A stretch of 35,672 nt of DNA from Prevotellaceae bacterium UBA4332 (GTDB lineage Bacteria > Bacteroidota > Bacteroidia > Bacteroidales > Bacteroidaceae), in contig DGTQ01000028.1 in NCBI GenBank assembly GCA_002394365.1, positions 1 to 35,672 on the forward strand. The letters run 5' to 3'. Below the pieces are notes generated by a model that worked only from the letters and a program-made list of their open reading frames with translations, searched no databases and was not told where the DNA came from. Every line of letters starts with the position of its first letter. Position 1 is the first letter of the stretch. Shown here in pieces: positions 32,960 through 35,672 of the stretch. Made by a program: the position numbers and the translations under genes.

Positions 32960-32989
32960 CAGTTTTCTAAACTGGCAAAAATCCAGTTT
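32960..32989 (-). promoter_or_regulatory. Palindrome cluster in the leader of the HNH operon
   Basis: CAGTTT-TCT-AAACTGG-CAAAAAT-CCAGTTT on the plus strand: three copies of an AAACTG half-site giving two overlapping inverted repeats (32960-32974, 32969-32989). It lies just after the expected transcription start, a good place for a repressor, or forms a 7-bp RNA hairpin. Confidence 0.45.
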
Positions 32990-33003
32990 TTCCATATCAA
33001 CCA

Positions 33004-33034
33004 CAAAATTAAGAAAAACTTTCGAAACGACAAA
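33004..33034 (-). promoter_or_regulatory. Consensus promoter of the HNH/methyltransferase-HIT operon
   Basis: On the minus strand TTTG (33034-33031), 19 bases, TAATTTTG (33011-33004). Transcription would start near 32997, a leader of about 67 bases. Confidence 0.7.
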
Positions 33035-33073
33035 ATATTAAGGAAAAGAAAATCACAGCTATTTTTACCTCCT

Positions 33074-33169
33074 AACCTCCCTAAATTGGCTCTGAGCCCA
33101 GTGTTTATGTGCCTTCACGTTAGGGAGGTCGACTCTCTAAAGGTCCCTTACATCTCCCTTACACCTCCC
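33074..33169. repeat. Left VapE-flanking block: palindromic element plus 11-bp iteron-like repeats
   Basis: ACCTCCCTAA (33075-33084) and TTAGGGAGGTC (33120-33130) are inverted around GAGCCCAGTGTTTATG (33094-33109). Then come 11-base units ending in CTCCC or GTCCC: 33137-33147 (degenerate), 33148-33158 and 33159-33169. A second block with the same parts lies at 34996-35101, with iterons in the opposite orientation. Confidence 0.65.
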
Positions 33170-33319
33170 TTCTTCTGTCAATTAGCAATTAGTAATTAGA
33201 ACTCCGAGCATGCTCGCCTGTAATCGGACGCACCACAGGTGCTACGCTTGCAGGGCAAGAGCACCTACGGAGCGCAAGAATTAGTTATTCGTCAAATGAA
33301 GAATAAGCTATTATAAGGT

Positions 33320-33460
33320 ATAGAGTATAAAGAATTGCTCATTACTAATTGCTCATTACTAATTGCTCTTTATTAATTCCCTTTCTCAATGAAGAATTAG
33401 CAATTCTTTATTCCTTATACTTTATACATTATACTTTATACTTTATACCTTATACTTCCT
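33320..33460. repeat. AT-rich short repeats downstream of the VapE-like gene
   Basis: AATTGCTCATTACT repeats twice at 33334-33362, with a further AATTGCTC, and a 7-base unit of the ACTTTAT type repeats at about 33418-33452. Inverted similarity (GTATAAAGAATTGCT against AGCAATTCTTTAT) could fold in RNA. No gene is seen between 33035 and 33465. Confidence 0.55.
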
Positions 33461-33465
33461 TTCCA

Positions 33466-34680
33466 TCAAGCCACAAGGAGCGGAACAACCTTATAATGAG
33501 CTACGTGGCTGCACTCCGTGCTGTCATAGCCCAGAGCCCTCATAGTCCTGCCAAGACTAATCTTGGTGCTATGGGTAACCTTCACACTTGGAAACTCATT
33601 TGTTATCACCTCCAACAGTTTGTTGCAGCTCATGGAGTGGGCTGGCTCTCCCTGCTCTGGCTTGCGGAAACAGGTGCATACCATATCCACCATATCTTTC
33701 TTCTCCATGTACTTTGCATTGAGCAACTGTATGCGTGCAACTTCTTCATTATTAAACCAATAAGGCGACTCCTGCTCATTCAGTTCATGAAGCACCTGTG
33801 CATAGAGCTGGTCATAGTCTATGTCACCTGTATTGTTGATATACTGTCCGTTGGGTATCGTCAAGCAGATATAGCGACGCGAACCAGTAGCGTCTGTCAG
33901 CGGATGGGGGTTGTTGGTGGTTGCCACAAAGGAGGCATAGCGAGGGCGGTCTTCCTGAGTGTGACCAAAGATAGGGCGACCATTCACCTTGTTCTTTGAG
34001 AGTGTCTGCTTCAGCGCTGCATGCTGACTTTCTCGGATAGCATCGAGCTCATCAAGGTTTACAAGCAGGTTGTTGGTGAGTGCCATTTCCTTATCAAACT
34101 TGTTAGTAAGGTTGAGATGGTCGAGATAATACTCTCTCAGATGGGGTGGCAGGAGTCTTACTACGAAGGTAGTCTTGCCACATCCTTGCGCACCTATCAA
34201 GGTGGGCACACATTCGTTACCATGCACTGTGTCCATCTGCAACCAGTGAGCCACCATAGAGCGAAGCCAGATGGACAGATAGCCCATGCGCTCTGAATCT
34301 AATCCTGGCAACCTGTTGAACAGTTTTGCCACATGATTCTGCCCATCCCACTTTGGCAAACCATTGAGGAAGTCGGCTACAGGATTAAAGCTCACCACAT
34401 CATTAGACTTTACATACTCCGTAATGTCTGTTCTTGGCGACCTACTGCCGCATACCTGCTCACGCTTGGCTTGCAGCACAATGCTATTTAGCGCATTTTC
34501 GGTCAATGGTTGCCAATGAGGCATCATGTCCTCGCCATAGGGTAATGTTGCATACTCTACCTTTCTGTTCAGCTCGTTGCGACGAAAAAGGTAATTTTCT
34601 TTCAGGAACAACTCCGCATCGAGCATCTCCTGCTGTGTCTTTTCTGGTTTCTCTCCAGCCATAAAAGTTTTACTTGTCAT
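33466..34680 (-). CDS. VapE/VirE-family P-loop ATPase
   Basis: The protein is 404 residues. Walker A is GAQGCGKTTF (about 163-172), Walker B NLLVNLDELDAI (about 204-215), followed by ATTNNPHPLTDATGSRRYI with the arginine finger, the order of the virulence-associated E family, close to superfamily 3 replicative helicases. NPVADFLNGLPKWDGQNHV (about 99-117) is the usual lead-in. These proteins often replicate or support satellites and islands and can be paired with a primase; none is seen here. Iteron-like repeats lie on both sides, so it may be the replication protein of a small element. Confidence 0.85.
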   Translation of the reverse strand: MTSKTFMAGEKPEKTQQEMLDAELFLKENYLFRRNELNRKVEYATLPYGEDMMPHWQPLTENALNSIVLQAKREQVCGSRSPRTDITEYVKSNDVVSFNPVADFLNGLPKWDGQNHVAKLFNRLPGLDSERMGYLSIWLRSMVAHWLQMDTVHGNECVPTLIGAQGCGKTTFVVRLLPPHLREYYLDHLNLTNKFDKEMALTNNLLVNLDELDAIRESQHAALKQTLSKNKVNGRPIFGHTQEDRPRYASFVATTNNPHPLTDATGSRRYICLTIPNGQYINNTGDIDYDQLYAQVLHELNEQESPYWFNNEEVARIQLLNAKYMEKKDMVDMVCTCFRKPEQGEPAHSMSCNKLLEVITNEFPSVKVTHSTKISLGRTMRALGYDSTECSHVAHYKVVPLLVA

Positions 34681-34761
34681 TTTGTTTGAATACTTTTATT
34701 TTTAATTAAATATTAATGTTTTAGTTGCATATTTAAAAATACAATTATCGTTTTCGGTGTG

Positions 34762-34792
34762 CAAAGTTAACAATAAGAGCTAATTCCAGCAA
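34762..34792 (-). promoter_or_regulatory. Promoter of the VapE-like gene
   Basis: On the minus strand TTG (34792-34790), 20 bases, TAACTTTG (34769-34762). It gives a leader of about 75 bases. From 34793 to 34995 I see only A+T-rich DNA and short repeats (GAATGA, GAGGAAT). Confidence 0.5.
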
Positions 34793-34995
34793 GAAAAGCG
34801 AGGTATTTAACAATGCCACTTTTTGAGGCAAATCTTTCGCTTTTCGCATCATTCCTAAGATAAGAAGACAAAAAATTTTTCAAAAAACTGCCATTTTTGC
34901 ACAAATTCGCCCAAACGTGCATGACAATTTTAACAAATAAAGAATGAAGAATGAGGAATGAGGAATAAAGAATTGCTCATTACTAATTAGAAATA

Positions 34996-35101
34996 GGGAG
35001 GTCTGAGGGAGGTCTGAGGGAGGTCTAAGGGAGGTTTCCGCCCCCCTACCTCCCTACGCTCAGCCCAGTGTTCATGCGGAGTTCCGAAGATTAGGGAGGT
35101 C
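34996..35101. repeat. Right VapE-flanking block: 11-bp iterons plus palindromic element
   Basis: GGGAGGTCTGA at 34996-35006 and 35007-35017, GGGAGGTCTAA at 35018-35028 and a partial copy at 35029-35039. Then TACCTCCCTA (35047-35056), CAGCCCAGTGTTCATG (35061-35076) and ATTAGGGAGGTC (35090-35101), matching the left block at 33074-33130 in the same orientation. Confidence 0.75.
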
Positions 35102-35128
35102 AAGGCACGAAAAAAGTGCTATTTGGAA

Positions 35129-35155
35129 CCCCCTCTAACTCCCCCCAAGGGGGAG
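35129..35155. repeat. Dispersed GC-palindrome repeat, intergenic copy
   Basis: ACCCCCTCTAA then CTCCCCCC-AA-GGGGGAG (35139-35155). This is the intergenic form of the family found inside topB and mrp. Confidence 0.7.
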
Positions 35156-35176
35156 AATTAAAAATTAGCTCTTTTT

Positions 35177-35302
35177 TGCGGAAGCGGTGGTTCTGCACTT
35201 TCCGATAGGTGCTTTGGCTGCAGAACCATTGGTTCTACATGCAGAGGCAGTACTTCTAGTTGCAGAGCCATTGGTTCTACATGCAGAAGCAGTGCTTCTG
35301 CA
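35177..35302. repeat. Six 21-bp tandem palindromic units
   Basis: Units start at 35177, 35198, 35219, 35240, 35261 and 35282. Most have the form TGCAGA-N9-TTCTNNN and are palindromic, for example TGCAGAAGCAGTGCTTCTGC with a closing A. The second unit is diverged. Same period as the arrays near 3.7, 3.8 and 10.6 kb. Confidence 0.8.
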
Positions 35303-35427
35303 CGCTATTCTCTCCAAGTCACTTACTTGCATATCTGAATAAAATCGTAGTTATTCTGGCAATCCTCCACCGAAGTGTTGTCTTTCGGGGAGGATTACGG
35401 AGTACCTCTCCCCTGCTGGAGAAAGCC

Positions 35428-35467
35428 ATCCGCATATATCCGTATACATCCGTGAAAATCCGTGGTT
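35428..35467. repeat. Four 10-bp repeats (ATCCG-N5)
   Basis: ATCCG begins at 35428, 35438, 35448 and 35458: exact 10-base spacing. No gene is seen from 34681 to 35586; the stretch is filled by this and the repeats listed before it. Confidence 0.65.
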
Positions 35468-35525
35468 GAAGAAAGATTGAAATCCATGGTCGGACTATCA
35501 ATGTACGGGGAAAACAGTGGGACAC

Positions 35526-35566
35526 AAAAAAAAAGAGAGAGCCAAGTCACAAGTGACCTGACTCTC
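35526..35566 (-). terminator. Terminator of the rRNA operon
   Basis: On the minus strand a 14-bp stem with two G-T pairs (35566-35553 with 35550-35537) is followed by a run of nine T (35534-35526). It lies 20 bases after the 5S rRNA end. Confidence 0.85.
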
Positions 35567-35586
35567 CCGGCTTCATGAAATAAAGA

Positions 35587-35672
<86 letters not shown>

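Noticed and set aside
35177..35302. CRISPR-like array
   Set aside because: Units are contiguous 21-mers without unique spacers and no cas gene is present; they are simple tandem palindromes.

Overview
The window looks like a chromosomal segment of a gut-type Bacteroidota, most likely Prevotellaceae (Prevotella/Segatella-like). The reasons are recurring TTTG-N19/20-TAnnTTTG promoters (the Bacteroidota sigma-ABfr type), weak Shine-Dalgarno signals, a Bacteroidota-type tyrosine recombinase, MeaB and DUF1573 genes, and many short intergenic repeats. The taxon is inferred from style and gene content, not from a search.

Layout. (1) 1-2526, minus strand: the start of a tyrosine integrase (cut by the window edge), an AbiE-type toxin-antitoxin pair with a three-palindrome operator, and a 10-nt match to a tRNA-Ser 3' end next to a terminator, read as one end of an integrated element. 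(2) 2547-3578, plus: a polyferredoxin-like membrane protein and a Dabb protein. (3) 3683-10622, plus: a restriction-modification-like island. It has a consensus promoter, a roughly 330-nt structured leader RNA, two methylase-type genes, an embedded YafQ-type toxin-antitoxin pair and a GIY-YIG/helicase protein. Related 21-bp repeat arrays lie on both sides. (4) 10649-10927: tRNA-Ser(GGA) followed by two tandem copies of a hairpin unit ending like the tRNA 3' end.

(5) 10969-23834, minus: mostly housekeeping genes. These are an outer-membrane barrel, topB, cmk, ispH, meaB, a DUF1573 protein, a large alpha-2-macroglobulin-like protein, an Mrp ATPase and xseB. Several carry in-frame repeat insertions. 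(6) 24019-24723, plus: a SIMPL-domain protein. (7) 24922-33034, minus: a defence-island-like cluster. An HNH nuclease, a methyltransferase-HIT fusion and a second HNH nuclease are read from one consensus promoter. They are followed by a GHKL ATPase, an unknown protein, a DUF6339-like protein and two small lipoproteins. (8) 33074-35101: a VapE-like ATPase flanked by oppositely oriented 11-bp iteron-like repeats and two copies of a ~55-bp block. (9) 35129-35672: dispersed repeats, a strong terminator and the 3' part of 5S rRNA, the end of an rRNA operon read on the minus strand.

Best candidates for something undescribed: the leader RNA at 4098-4426, whose long hairpin has mutually exclusive pairings, including 10 nt complementary to the bases just before the first start codon; the GHKL/unknown/DUF6339/lipoprotein operon; the HNH / methyltransferase-HIT / HNH operon; and the iteron-flanked VapE unit. 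A separate oddity is that short repeat families have entered reading frames (topB, mrp, the macroglobulin and the helicase) without breaking them.
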